Shown here piece after piece: positions 15,599 through 26,300 of a DNA stretch of 46,660 nt. Numbering within the stretch: position 1 is the stretch's first letter; each line of letters starts with the position of its first letter. The position numbers and the translations under genes are program-made. Source of the DNA: Bacilli bacterium (GTDB lineage Bacteria > Bacillota_I > Bacilli_A > RF39 > UBA660). The stretch is taken from positions 126,189 through 172,848 of the forward strand of contig JAGAIS010000002.1 in assembly GCA_017626405.1 (NCBI GenBank), written 5' to 3'. The notes under the pieces were generated by a model. It was not told where the DNA came from and did no database searches. It saw only the letters and a list, made by a program, of their open reading frames with translations.

Positions 15599-18500
15599 AT
15601 GGCATACAAAGTTCAAAAATTTGGTGACCATAGAGAGAGAAGATCTTTCGCAAAAACAAAAAATGCTTTAGCATTAACGGATTTACTAGAAATTCAAAAA
15701 AAATCTTATAATGAATTTCTAACTGTAGGAATAGACGAAGTATTTAAAGACATATTCCCAGTCGATTCTTTTACAGGAAAAGTATCATTACAATTTGATT
15801 CTTATTCATTCGATGAACCAAGATATGGAATCAAAGAGTCAAAAGAGAGAATGGTAACATACTCAGCACCTTTAAAAGTTCAAGCAAGAGTATTTATTCA
15901 TGAGACAGGTGAAGTTAAGGAACAAGAAGTTTTCTTAGGCGATATGCCAATGATGACTGATTCTGGAACATTCATAATAAATGGTGTTGAAAGAGTTATT
16001 GTTTCACAACTTGTAAGAAGTCCTTCAATATACTTCAATAGAGAAATTGATAAGAATGGTAGACCTGTTGTATCTGGTGAGGTTATTCCAAATCGTGGTA
16101 CATGGTTAGAGTTTGAATTAGATGCAAGAGATGTTGTATATGTAAGAATTGATAGAACTCGTAAAGTTACAATTACTACATTACTACGTGCATTAGGTTT
16201 ATCTAGCGATGAAGAAATATTAGAACTATTTGGAGAAGACAATGTATTTATTAAGAATACATTAGAAAAAGATTCTACTAAGAATACAGATGAAGCTTTA
16301 ATTGAAATATATGAAAAACTTCGTCCTGGTGAACCAGCTACTCTAGAATCTGCTAAGAACCAAATGATTACTAGATTCTTTGATAAATTCCGTTATGATT
16401 TAGCTAAAGTTGGACGTTATAAGTTCAATAAAAAATTAAATGTATTAGATCGTTTATTAGGTATGAAAATTGCCGAAACGATAAAAGTAGATAAAAAGGT
16501 TATATGTGAAGAAGGTACAGTTATCGATAAGGCTATGCTTGAAACATTGAGACCTATATTTGCTGATGGTTATAATTTAAAATCTGTTAGAATTAACGAT
16601 GAATTAGACCAATATGATAAAGTTCAAACTGTTAAAGTTTATGATAAGAAAGATGAAAAGAGAGTAATTACTATTATTGGTAATGATCAATCTATCGATT
16701 CTCGTAGACTTACTATATCAGATGTATATAGTGCAGTTAGTTATTACCTAGATTTACTAGATGGATTTGGATCTGTTGATGAAATTGACCATTTAGGAAA
16801 TCGTCGTGTAAGACAAGTAGGTGAATTAATTCAAAATCAATTTAAGATTGGTATATCTCGTATGGAGAGAGTTATTCGTGAGAGAATGACTACTCAAGAA
16901 CTTGATGCTATTACACCTAAGACATTAATCAACATTCGTCCAGTTACAGCAGCAATGAAAGAGTTCTTTGGTTCATCACAATTATCAAAATTCATGGATC
17001 AAATTAACCCAATTGCAGAGTTAACTGATAAGAGACGTCTATCGAGCTTAGGACCTGGAGGACTTTCTCGTGACCGCGCCGGAATGGACGTTCGTGACGT
17101 AAACGTTTCTCACTATGGTAGAATATGTCCAATTGAATCACCTGAAGGTGCAAATATCGGACTTATTACATCCCTAGCTAGTTATGCTAAAATAAATGAA
17201 TATGGATTTATAATGACTCCATATAGAAAAGTTGAAAATTGTCATGTAACTGATGAAATTGTATATTTGACTGCTGATGAAGAAGCAGATTATTACATTG
17301 GTCAAGCTACTATCAAGATGGATGAAAATAGTAATATTATTGAAGAAGAACCAATTTGTCGTTTAAATGGTGACAACGTTAATGCTAAACCAGAACAAAT
17401 TAATTTTATCGATGTTGCTCCAAGTCAAATAGTTTCTATTACAACAAGTATTATTCCATTCTTGGATCACGATGATGCAACTCGTGCATTGATGGGTTCA
17501 AACATGCAACGTCAAGCAGTTCCATTATTACAAACTGAAGCACCAATTATCGGTACTGGTGTTGAATATATTGCTGCTCGTGATTCTGGTTCGACTATTG
17601 TCTGTAAGAATGATGGTGTAGTAGAATATGCCGATGCTAAAAAGATTGTTGTTAAAACAGCAAAAGATAAAGATGTTTATTATTTAGCAGACTTTGAAAG
17701 AAGTAATGCTGATAGTTGTATAAATCATTCTCCAATTGTAAAAGAGGGAGATAAAGTTCATGTAGGCGAAGTTATTGCTGATGGACCTTCTACAGATAAA
17801 GGAGAATTAGCTTTAGGTAAAAACATGGTTGTAGCATTTATGACTTGTAATGGTTATAACTATGAGGATGCCGTTGTATTAAATGAAAGATTAGTTAAAG
17901 ATGATGTTTATACATCTCTACATATTGAACATTATGACATTGATTGTCGTGATACAAAATTAGGACCTGAAGAGATTACGAGAGATATTCCTAATGTATC
18001 TGAAGAATCAAGAAAAAATCTTGATGCTGAAGGTATTATTCGCATTGGTACAGAAGTACATGAAGGAGATATCTTAGTTGGTAAAGTAACTCCTAAAGGT
18101 GTTCAAGAATTAACAAGTGAAGAAAAATTATTACATGCTATATTTGGTGAGAAGACTCGTGAAGTTAGAGACACTTCATTGCGTGTAGCTCACGGTGCTG
18201 ATGGTATTGTTCATGATGTTAAAGTTTACACTAAGGAAAACAGTGATGAACTTCCTGCTGGCGTATCTAAAATAGTTAGAGTTTATATCGTTCAAAAACG
18301 TAAGATACAAGTAGGAGATAAGATGTCAGGACGTCATGGTAATAAAGGTGTTGTATCACTTATCTTACCTGAAGAAGATATGCCATATATGCCAGATGGT
18401 ACTCCAGTAGATGTAGTATTAAATCCACAAGGTGTTCCATCACGTATGAACTTAGGACAAATCCTAGAACTTCATTTAGGAATGGCCGCTAAGAAACTTG

Positions 18501-19246
18501 GCGTTCATGTAGCAACTCCGGTATTCGATGGTGCTACTATCGATGAAATCTATGAGATGATGGATGAAGCTGGTATGGATCACGATGGTAAAACTATTTT
18601 ATATAATGGTAGAACTGGTGAACCATTCGAAAATAGAGTTTCTGTTGGTGTAATGTACATGATTAAGTTACATCACATGGTTGATGATAAATTACATGCT
18701 CGTTCGACTGGCCCATACAGTTTAGTAACGCAACAGCCATTAGGTGGTAAAGCACAATTTGGTGGTCAAAGATTTGGTGAGATGGAAGTTTGGGCATTAT
18801 ATGCATATGGTGCTGCTCATGTTCTACAAGAAATAATGACCGTTAAATCAGATGATGTTACAGGTCGTGTAAAAGTTTATGAATCACTAGTAAAAGGTAA
18901 GACAGTTTCTACTGCCGGTGTACCTGAAAGTTTCCGTGTATTAATCAAAGAATTCCAAGCTTTAGGATTAAATATTGAAATGATTGACTACGATGATCAA
19001 ATTCATGATCTAAGAGAATTAGAGGAAACAGATGAAGATGCGGGAGATGCTCTTACAATAGATGAGATTGATGTAAATACTGGACAGGTAAAAGTAAAAC
19101 CGGAGGATATGCCGGAGATTGAAGAACCTGAAGATATAGAAGATGAAGATTTCGATAGCGATTTCGATAGTGATTTAGATGAAGAAATGCCAAGCGATGA
19201 TGAAATCATGGCTATGGAACAAGGTTTTGAAGGGAGTGAAGAATAA
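15599..19246 (+). CDS. rpoB: RNA polymerase subunit beta
   Basis: RpoB forms the upper jaw of RNA polymerase. The 1215-aa product shows all core signatures, among them [20 protein letters not shown] (rifampicin region), [27 protein letters not shown], the switch/catalytic region [13 protein letters not shown] and [20 protein letters not shown]. In the rifampicin pocket the residue matching E. coli His526 is Asp477, a substitution known to cause rifampicin resistance; the residue matching Asn518 is Ile. The C-terminus carries an acidic tail of about 45 residues rich in Asp, Glu and Ser, longer than in Bacillus RpoB (1193 aa). The stop overlaps the rpoC start (TAATG). Confidence 0.98.
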   Translation: MAYKVQKFGDHRERRSFAKTKNALALTDLLEIQKKSYNEFLTVGIDEVFKDIFPVDSFTGKVSLQFDSYSFDEPRYGIKESKERMVTYSAPLKVQARVFIHETGEVKEQEVFLGDMPMMTDSGTFIINGVERVIVSQLVRSPSIYFNREIDKNGRPVVSGEVIPNRGTWLEFELDARDVVYVRIDRTRKVTITTLLRALGLSSDEEILELFGEDNVFIKNTLEKDSTKNTDEALIEIYEKLRPGEPATLESAKNQMITRFFDKFRYDLAKVGRYKFNKKLNVLDRLLGMKIAETIKVDKKVICEEGTVIDKAMLETLRPIFADGYNLKSVRINDELDQYDKVQTVKVYDKKDEKRVITIIGNDQSIDSRRLTISDVYSAVSYYLDLLDGFGSVDEIDHLGNRRVRQVGELIQNQFKIGISRMERVIRERMTTQELDAITPKTLINIRPVTAAMKEFFGSSQLSKFMDQINPIAELTDKRRLSSLGPGGLSRDRAGMDVRDVNVSHYGRICPIESPEGANIGLITSLASYAKINEYGFIMTPYRKVENCHVTDEIVYLTADEEADYYIGQATIKMDENSNIIEEEPICRLNGDNVNAKPEQINFIDVAPSQIVSITTSIIPFLDHDDATRALMGSNMQRQAVPLLQTEAPIIGTGVEYIAARDSGSTIVCKNDGVVEYADAKKIVVKTAKDKDVYYLADFERSNADSCINHSPIVKEGDKVHVGEVIADGPSTDKGELALGKNMVVAFMTCNGYNYEDAVVLNERLVKDDVYTSLHIEHYDIDCRDTKLGPEEITRDIPNVSEESRKNLDAEGIIRIGTEVHEGDILVGKVTPKGVQELTSEEKLLHAIFGEKTREVRDTSLRVAHGADGIVHDVKVYTKENSDELPAGVSKIVRVYIVQKRKIQVGDKMSGRHGNKGVVSLILPEEDMPYMPDGTPVDVVLNPQGVPSRMNLGQILELHLGMAAKKLGVHVATPVFDGATIDEIYEMMDEAGMDHDGKTILYNGRTGEPFENRVSVGVMYMIKLHHMVDDKLHARSTGPYSLVTQQPLGGKAQFGGQRFGEMEVWALYAYGAAHVLQEIMTVKSDDVTGRVKVYESLVKGKTVSTAGVPESFRVLIKEFQALGLNIEMIDYDDQIHDLRELEETDEDAGDALTIDEIDVNTGQVKVKPEDMPEIEEPEDIEDEDFDSDFDSDLDEEMPSDDEIMAMEQGFEGSEE

Positions 19247-22200
19247 TGTTAGAAGTTAATAATATTAAAGGTATTAAAATAAGCATTGCAAGCCCTGAAA
19301 AAATACGTGAATGGTCTTATGGTGAAGTTAAAAAGCCAGAAACTATTAATTATCGTACTTTAAAACCTGAAAGAGATGGATTATTCTGCGAGAAGATATT
19401 TGGTCCAACTAAGGATTATGAATGTTCTTGTGGAAAATACAAAAGATTAAGATATAAAAATGTTATATGTGATAGATGTGGAGTAGAAGTTACTAAGTCT
19501 AAAGTTCGTCGTGAACGTATGGGACATATCGAACTTGCCTCTCCATGTTCACACATTTGGTTCTTCAAAGGTGTTCCTTCAAAGATGGGACTTGTTCTAG
19601 ATATGTCTCCAAGAGAACTAGAAGAGGTTCTATACTTTGTAAGTTATGTTGTAATCAACCCAGGAAATGCACCTTTAGAGAAAAAACAAACATTGAGTGA
19701 TAAAGAATATCGTGCATATTTTGAAAAATATGGAAACGGATTCGAAGTTGGCATGGGTGCCGAAGCAATTAAAAAACTTCTTATGGAAGTTGATGTTGAT
19801 AAAGAAGTTGACGAACTTCGTGCTGAACTTGAAAAAGCTACTGGACAAAAACGTATTCGTCTTGTTAAACGTCTAGATTGCTTAGTTGCATTCCAATCAA
19901 GTGGAAATAAGCCTGAATGGATGATTCTAGATTGTCTACCAGTTATTCCACCAGATTTAAGACCAATGATTCAACTTGATGGTGGTCGTTTTGCCACATC
20001 AGATTTAAATGACTTATATAGACGTATTATTAACCGTAACAATCGTTTAAAGAAGTTACTTGAACTTGGAGCTCCTTCAATAATTGTTCAAAACGAAAAA
20101 CGTATGCTACAAGAAGCTGTAGATACTTTATTCGACAATGGACGCCGTGGAAGAAGTGTTACAAGTGCTACAAGTAGACCTTTAAAATCATTATCGAGTA
20201 TGTTGAAAGGTAAACAAGGACGTTTCCGTCAAAACTTACTTGGTAAACGTGTTGACTATTCAGGTCGTTCAGTTATCGTTGTTGGTCCATCACTTAAGAT
20301 GTATCAATGTGGTATACCTAAAGAAATGGCTCTTGAATTATTCAAACCACACGTTATCAATGGTTTAGTTAATAAAGGACTTGCTCATAATATTAAGGGA
20401 GCAAAGAAATTAATTGATAATAGAGATGACTGTGTATGGGATGTTGTTGAAGATGTTATTACTGAACATCCAGTAATGTTAAACCGTGCACCAACTCTAC
20501 ATAGATTAGGTATTCAAGCATTCGAACCAAAACTTGTTGGTGGAAAAGCTATTAGACTACATCCACTAGTATGTACAGCATTCAACGCTGACTTCGATGG
20601 TGACCAAATGGCCGTTCACGTACCTTTATCAGAAGAAGCGAAAGCAGAAGCTCGCATTCTAATGTTAGGTGCAAATAACATTCTATCTCCAAAAGATGGA
20701 AAACCAATTGTTACTCCAGGACAAGATATGGTATTAGGGAACTACTATATTACTTTCGAGAAAGCTGGAGAACCTAATGAAGGTAAAGTTTTCAAAAACG
20801 AAAATGAAGCATTAATGGCATATGAGAGAAAAGAAATTACTCTACATACGAGAATTGCTTTACCAGTTAGAAGCTTTACTCACAAATTATTCTTATCTGA
20901 AGTTCAAGATAAATATCTTGTTACTACAGTAGGTAAGATTAAATTTAATGAAATTTTACCTGATGCATTCCAATACTTAAATGAACCATCTAAAGAAAAT
21001 ATTGAAGGTGTAACACCAATGAAATATTTCTTAGATCAAGGTGTAGACATTCCTGCTGAAATAGCAAAAATGCCTTTAACTGATGCTTTTGGTAAAAAGG
21101 ATTTACAAAAGATTATTGCTCAAGTATTTAAACGTTTCAAAACTACTGAGACTTCAATAATGCTTGATAAGTTAAAAGATTTAGGATTTAAATTCTCAAC
21201 AATTGCTGGTATTACTTTCTCAATGAGCGATATTGTTGTTTCTAAGAATAAACAAGAATATATTAAAGAAGGTCATGATAAAATTGAAAAAATCAATAAA
21301 CAATATACTCGTGGTCTTATAACAGAAGAAGAAAGATATACATCAGTATGTGATGTTTGGAACCATGTTACTGACCAAGTTCATGGCGAACTAGCAAGTA
21401 TTGCCAAAGAACAAAAAGAAAATCCAATATTCATGATGATGAATTCTGGTGCCCGTGGATCTGCCAACCAATTTGGACAAATGGCAGGTATGCGTGGATT
21501 AATGGCTAAACCTGATGGTTCAGTTGTGGAAATTCCAATTACCTCATCGCTAGTTGAAGGATTAAAAGTTAATGAGTTCTTCTTAAATACTCATGGTGCT
21601 CGTAAAGGATCAGCAGATACAGCATTACGTACAGCCGATTCAGGATACTTAACTCGTCGTCTAGTAGACGTTTCACAAGATATCATTGTTAAAGAGGCTG
21701 ACTGTGGATGTATGTCTGGTCTAGTTGTAAAAGCATTTATCGATGAAAAAGATAACTCAGTAATTGAATCATTAAGTGAACGTATTTTAGGTCGTTTTGC
21801 TGCAAAACGTATCGTTAATCCAGAAACTAAAGATACTATAGTTGAGAAAGATGAATTAATTACAGAATCACATGTTTCTAAGATTGAAAAATGTGGTATT
21901 ACTGAAGTAGAGATTAGAAGTGCCTTAACATGTACAAGTCCTAATGGAGTTTGTCAAAAATGTTATGGTCGTAACTTAGCTACAGGAAACCTTGTTGAAA
22001 TTGGTGAAGCTGTTGGTATTATGGCTGCTCAATCAATTGGTGAACCTGGTACCCAACTTACAATGCGTACATTCCACTCAGGTGGTGTTGCACATGGTGG
22101 TGATGCCGATATTACTCAAGGTCTACCTCGTGTTGAAGAGTTATTCGAGGCACGTAATCCAAAAGCTAAATCAACTGTTGCTGAAATCAATGGTAAAGTT

Positions 22201-22935
22201 ACAAACATTGAAGATGTAAATGGTAAATGGAAAGTTACAATCACAAATGATGTTGAATCTCGCGATCATGTAACAAGTTATGAAGCTAAATTATTAGTTG
22301 AAGTTGGAAGCGTTGTATCTGCTGGTGATAAACTTACTCAAGGATCTATTAGTCCAAAAGAATTACTTGCTGTAACTGATCCACTTACAACTCAAGAATA
22401 TATCTTAAAAGAAGTTCAAAAAGTTTATAAATCTCAAGGTGTTGATATCTCAGATAAACACGTTGAAATTATAGCTAGTAGAATGATCAATAAGATGAAG
22501 GTAATTGACTCAGGAGATTCTGACTTAGTTGCAGGATTAACAGTATCAATTAGAGAATTTGCTGACCGCAATAAACCAGTTATCTTAAGTGGTGGAGTAC
22601 CTGCTACAGGAAGACCAGTAATCTTAGGTATTACTAAATCAGCTCTAGAAACTGATTCATTCCTATCAGCTGCTTCATTCCAAGAGACAACTCGTGTCTT
22701 AACAGATGCTGCTATAAAAGGAAAAGTAGATAACTTAAAGGGATTAAAAGAAAATGTTATTCTTGGTAAACTAATTCCTGCCGGAACTGGTGCAAAAGAA
22801 TATTCAGACGTTAAAATAGCCCTTGAAAAAGAATATTTATATGATGATGCATCAGAAGTTTTAGAAAATCAATTTATTGATGAAGAAGAAATATCTGATG
22901 ATAGTATCGTAGTAGTAGAAGAAGAGGAAGAATAA
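19246..22935 (+). CDS. rpoC: RNA polymerase subunit beta'
   Basis: RpoC carries the catalytic centre. The 1229-aa product has the N-terminal zinc ribbon CSCGKYKR and CDRCGVEV (about 60-80), the Mg-binding loop [12 protein letters not shown] (about 446), the trigger-loop/bridge-helix region around [20 protein letters not shown], and the second zinc site [14 protein letters not shown] shorter acidic tail ([17 protein letters not shown]) ends the protein. The start codon is shared with the rpoB stop. A terminator is built over the stop codon. Confidence 0.98.
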   Translation: MLEVNNIKGIKISIASPEKIREWSYGEVKKPETINYRTLKPERDGLFCEKIFGPTKDYECSCGKYKRLRYKNVICDRCGVEVTKSKVRRERMGHIELASPCSHIWFFKGVPSKMGLVLDMSPRELEEVLYFVSYVVINPGNAPLEKKQTLSDKEYRAYFEKYGNGFEVGMGAEAIKKLLMEVDVDKEVDELRAELEKATGQKRIRLVKRLDCLVAFQSSGNKPEWMILDCLPVIPPDLRPMIQLDGGRFATSDLNDLYRRIINRNNRLKKLLELGAPSIIVQNEKRMLQEAVDTLFDNGRRGRSVTSATSRPLKSLSSMLKGKQGRFRQNLLGKRVDYSGRSVIVVGPSLKMYQCGIPKEMALELFKPHVINGLVNKGLAHNIKGAKKLIDNRDDCVWDVVEDVITEHPVMLNRAPTLHRLGIQAFEPKLVGGKAIRLHPLVCTAFNADFDGDQMAVHVPLSEEAKAEARILMLGANNILSPKDGKPIVTPGQDMVLGNYYITFEKAGEPNEGKVFKNENEALMAYERKEITLHTRIALPVRSFTHKLFLSEVQDKYLVTTVGKIKFNEILPDAFQYLNEPSKENIEGVTPMKYFLDQGVDIPAEIAKMPLTDAFGKKDLQKIIAQVFKRFKTTETSIMLDKLKDLGFKFSTIAGITFSMSDIVVSKNKQEYIKEGHDKIEKINKQYTRGLITEEERYTSVCDVWNHVTDQVHGELASIAKEQKENPIFMMMNSGARGSANQFGQMAGMRGLMAKPDGSVVEIPITSSLVEGLKVNEFFLNTHGARKGSADTALRTADSGYLTRRLVDVSQDIIVKEADCGCMSGLVVKAFIDEKDNSVIESLSERILGRFAAKRIVNPETKDTIVEKDELITESHVSKIEKCGITEVEIRSALTCTSPNGVCQKCYGRNLATGNLVEIGEAVGIMAAQSIGEPGTQLTMRTFHSGGVAHGGDADITQGLPRVEELFEARNPKAKSTVAEINGKVTNIEDVNGKWKVTITNDVESRDHVTSYEAKLLVEVGSVVSAGDKLTQGSISPKELLAVTDPLTTQEYILKEVQKVYKSQGVDISDKHVEIIASRMINKMKVIDSGDSDLVAGLTVSIREFADRNKPVILSGGVPATGRPVILGITKSALETDSFLSAASFQETTRVLTDAAIKGKVDNLKGLKENVILGKLIPAGTGAKEYSDVKIALEKEYLYDDASEVLENQFIDEEEISDDSIVVVEEEEE

Positions 22936-22949
22936 ATCTTCCTTTTTTT
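22925..22949 (+). terminator. Terminator of rpoBC, containing the stop codon
   Basis: AGGAAGA (22925-22931), loop ATAAA holding the TAA stop, TCTTCCT (22937-22943), T-run to 22949. This encodes the Glu-Glu-Glu end of RpoC and the terminator with the same bases. Confidence 0.85.
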
Positions 22950-23022
22950 ATTAGAAAATTTAGTAAAAAAAATTAATAATTTCGACAAAATAAAACAAAA
23001 AAAATAAATTAGCAAAAAAGTA

Positions 23023-23052
23023 TTGAAATAATTATAAGTTATATACTATAAT
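23023..23052 (+). promoter_or_regulatory. Promoter of the candidate non-coding RNA
   Basis: TTGAAA (23023-23028), 18-base spacer, TATAAT (23047-23052). Transcription would begin around 23058-23060, exactly at the first base pair of the 5' hairpin of the predicted RNA. Confidence 0.65.
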
Positions 23053-23058
23053 GTGTTT

Positions 23059-23264
23059 AAGGGTACAATACCCTTGATGGGGAAATGGTTGATAAATATT
23101 ACATACAACAGAGTACATGCAACATGAGTAATATAATTTACATCAAAGATTAAACAACAGAATAGACAACTAGATATACAAGATGATTATTACAACATGG
23201 AAATACAACAGATAAGTAACAACCCATTTCAATCAAAGTTTAGGGAGTCATCTCTAAACTTTTT
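23059..23264 (+). ncRNA. Candidate structured non-coding RNA between rpoC and polC
   Basis: This segment of about 205 bases has no credible protein (the longest ATG frame is 16 codons with no SD) but has the layout of an independent RNA gene. It follows its own promoter. A 7-bp hairpin AAGGGTA-CAA-TACCCTT (23059-23075) starts at the predicted 5' end. GAAATGG-TTG (23082-23091) pairs with CAA-C-CCATTTC (23220-23230), one base bulged, closing a long-range helix. Inside it, ATATTAC (23096-23102) pairs with GTAATAT (23128-23134) and CATG-CAA-CATG makes a mini-hairpin (23116-23126). The core has at least six ACAAC-type units (near 23105, 23119, 23154, 23166, 23192 and 23205), mostly unpaired. A 12-bp terminator closes it. 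I do not recognise it as tmRNA, SRP RNA, RNase P RNA or a known riboswitch; a divergent 6S-like RNA or a polC leader cannot be excluded. Confidence 0.6.
23235..23264 (+). terminator. Strong intrinsic terminator of the candidate ncRNA
   Basis: AAAGTTTAGGGA (23235-23246), loop GTCA, TCTCTAAACTTT (23251-23262), 12 bp with one G-T, ending in five T (23260-23264). It ends only three bases before the polC -35 box. Confidence 0.85.
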
Positions 23265-23266
23265 CA

Positions 23267-23295
23267 TTGTATCAAAATAATCAATATAGTATAAT
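23267..23295 (+). promoter_or_regulatory. Promoter of polC
   Basis: TTGTAT (23267-23272), 17-base spacer, TATAAT (23290-23295), SD AAGGTG before ATG 23319. Confidence 0.6.
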
Positions 23296-23318
23296 TAATT
23301 TAGAATTAAGGTGTTAGT

Positions 23319-26300
23319 ATGGATGAGAAACTTTTGCGATTTTTTAAACTAGTAGGTTATAATGATGTTATTGCTTTTGAAAATGCACACCTAAAAGATA
23401 TGGTTATAAATAAGCGTGAAAACACTTGGACTTTAAGAATAAATGCTAAATCTATTATCAATCTAACTTCCATATTAAATTTGAAAAAACTATGTATAGA
23501 TGGAGTGGATGATGTCAAACATATCTATATTGAAATGAATTATGAAGAATTAGCTTCAGATTCAATTCTTGAGTATTTTATTCACTTTCTAGATGAAGTA
23601 ATCAGTGAATCTCCATCTCTATCAGGAATAGATAAAGATAAAATAAGAGTAGATGATGATGTAATCATTGTCGAAGTAGCAAGTAAGATTGAAGAAACTA
23701 CTTTAAAAAGAGAATGTAAAAAAATAATGAATAAGATGATGGAACTTGGTATTAAAGGCATTGAAGTATCATTCATTATTAATGAGAGCATTTCTAATGA
23801 AATAAAGGACAAAATTGAAAAAGAGAAAAGTGAAGTCGTAGTTCCAAAGATTGTTAGTACTGAAGATAAGCCAAAATGGATGGCAAAGAAAAAAGTTGAG
23901 TATCAAAGAGAGGGAGTTGTTCCTATTTCTTCTATTACTCAAGATGAGAATGCTGTTAATATAGAGGCATATATATTTGGTTCTGAATTTAATCAATTAA
24001 CTAAAAAAGATGGCACACCACTATATTTGGTGACATTAAAGATAAGTGATAATACTTCGAGTATTCTTGCAAAAACTTTTGCATCAGACGAAGATGAATT
24101 TATAAAATTTGGAAAAGAACTAAAAACTGGATCTTGGTTTCATTTTACTGGACAAGTAAGATATGACGACTATGCTAAAGATCTAGTTTTCCAAATGCGT
24201 GATTATGAACCTATAGATAGTCAAGAAGTTAAGAGAAAAGATGATGCCAAGGAAAAGAGAGTTGAACTTCACAGTCATACGATGATGAGTCAAATGGATG
24301 GAGTTATCGATGAAGTTAAACTTGTTAAGACAGCAATGAATTGGGGACACGCAGGAATAGCTATCACTGATCATGATTGTTGTCAGGCATTCCCACACAT
24401 CTTTGATGAAGTTACAAAGTTTAATAAATCGAGAAAAAAAGAGTTAGATGCCAAGATAAAAGAAAATGAAGAGACACTAGAAAGCATTAAAGAAAGCGGA
24501 AATGAAGAAGGAATTGCTGAACTAGAAAAATTCATAAGTGATCTTAAAGAAGAAAAAGCTAATTTTAAACCATTTAAAGCTGGTTATGGTGTTGAATTAG
24601 ATTTATGTGAAAGTACTCTTAATGTCGTCTTTAATCCGAATAAAACACCAATTAAAGATCAGATATTCGTTGTATTCGATACAGAGACAACGGGATTTAA
24701 TGCTGGTTTAGGAGACTCGATGATTGAAATTGGTGGTGTTAAGATAAAAAACGGAGAAGTAGTTGATCGTTTTGATGAACTAATTAATCCAGGACACCAC
24801 ATAGATGAACAGATTACAAGAGTAACTAATATAAGTGATGATGATGTTAAAGATGCCGATAACGAGGAAAATGTTACAAAGAGATTTAAAGACTGGATTG
24901 AAGATTTACCATTAGTAGCTCATAATGCCAAGTTCGATAAAAGTATGTTAGACATGGCTTATTATAAATATGATTTAGGAACTTTAGATAATCCAATTAT
25001 CGATACTTTAATGCTTTCGCGCATTATCAATCGAGACTTAAAAAAACACAGTTTAAAAGCGTTAGGTAAGTTCTATGGAATTGATACTGGTGAAGCAGAT
25101 GAAGAAGAAGAGGAATCAAATGATATAAGTGTAAGTAGTATCAAATTCGATGCTGATAATGAGCAAGAAATAGAAGATATTTTAGTTGATGGCGAATCTA
25201 TTTTAAAGACTCACGATGTCGAGTATCAAGAATCAGATATAACAACAGAACAAATGATTAATAAAGTTCGTCATGAGCATTATATCGATACTATATATAA
25301 AGCTAGTAAAACAGAAAAAGTAAATATTGAAGTAAAACTACATGATGGATATGAACTAGTAGATTTTAATTCAGAGTATCATCTACATCCAGCTGAAAAT
25401 GCATGTACATTTAGTTATATGACTCAATTTGGGGTAAAGACATTCTCAATAAATATCTATGTTGGACAACACCATGGAGCTGATGTCGATTCAGAGAATA
25501 CAGGATATATATTCAACAAGATGTTAAAACAAATAGAGGGTATTGAAACAATTGAAGAACTAAATGATTTGGGATTGTTAGAGAGAACTGCTTTTGAAAA
25601 TAATCCAAAATTATTAAATAATATTGGTGAACTATGTACATACAAGAATTATGTAAGAAAGTTAGAAGAGGATGAAGAAGCACCTGTTGGTTTTGGTTTC
25701 CCTTTTGAAAAATACAATAATAAGAATTATGTTTGGCGTTTTAAATGGTGTCATGAAGATAATTTACAAATGTATGAAAATATTCCAGCTAAGACATTTA
25801 TTGAGAATTCAGCCAATATATTCTCTCCAACAAAACATATTACATTTATTGCCAAAAATCATGATGGTCTAAAGAATCTGTTTAAGATTATTTCTTTTGC
25901 CAATACTAATTATATTCAAAGAAATGCACGTATTCCAAGAAAATTAGTTAATGAATATCGCGATGGGATATTAGTGGGCTCATCATGTTTAAATGGTGAG
26001 ATATTTGATATTGCTAAGACGAGGTGTGAGAGTGATTTAATTGAAGCAATGAAATTCTATGATTACATTGAGATACAACCATTAGAGAACTATATGCATT
26101 TAATTAAAAGCCATGATATTAATAATATTGATCACTTAAAGAATTTAATTAGAAAGATAATTAAGTGTGCAAAAAAGATTGATAAAATGATTGTTGCTAC
26201 GGGAGATGTTCATAATCTAAATGAAAGCGATAGACTTTATCGTGAAATTATCGTCAATCAAAATGTTCCTGGAAAGGGAAGACATCCTCTAGCAAAGTAT

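Noticed and set aside
23059..23264. 6S RNA, tmRNA or SRP RNA at the rpoC-polC gap
   Set aside because: No tRNA-like ends or tag frame, no SRP GNRA/GGAG helix, and no extended hairpin with central bubble typical of 6S RNA. A very divergent 6S RNA is not fully excluded.
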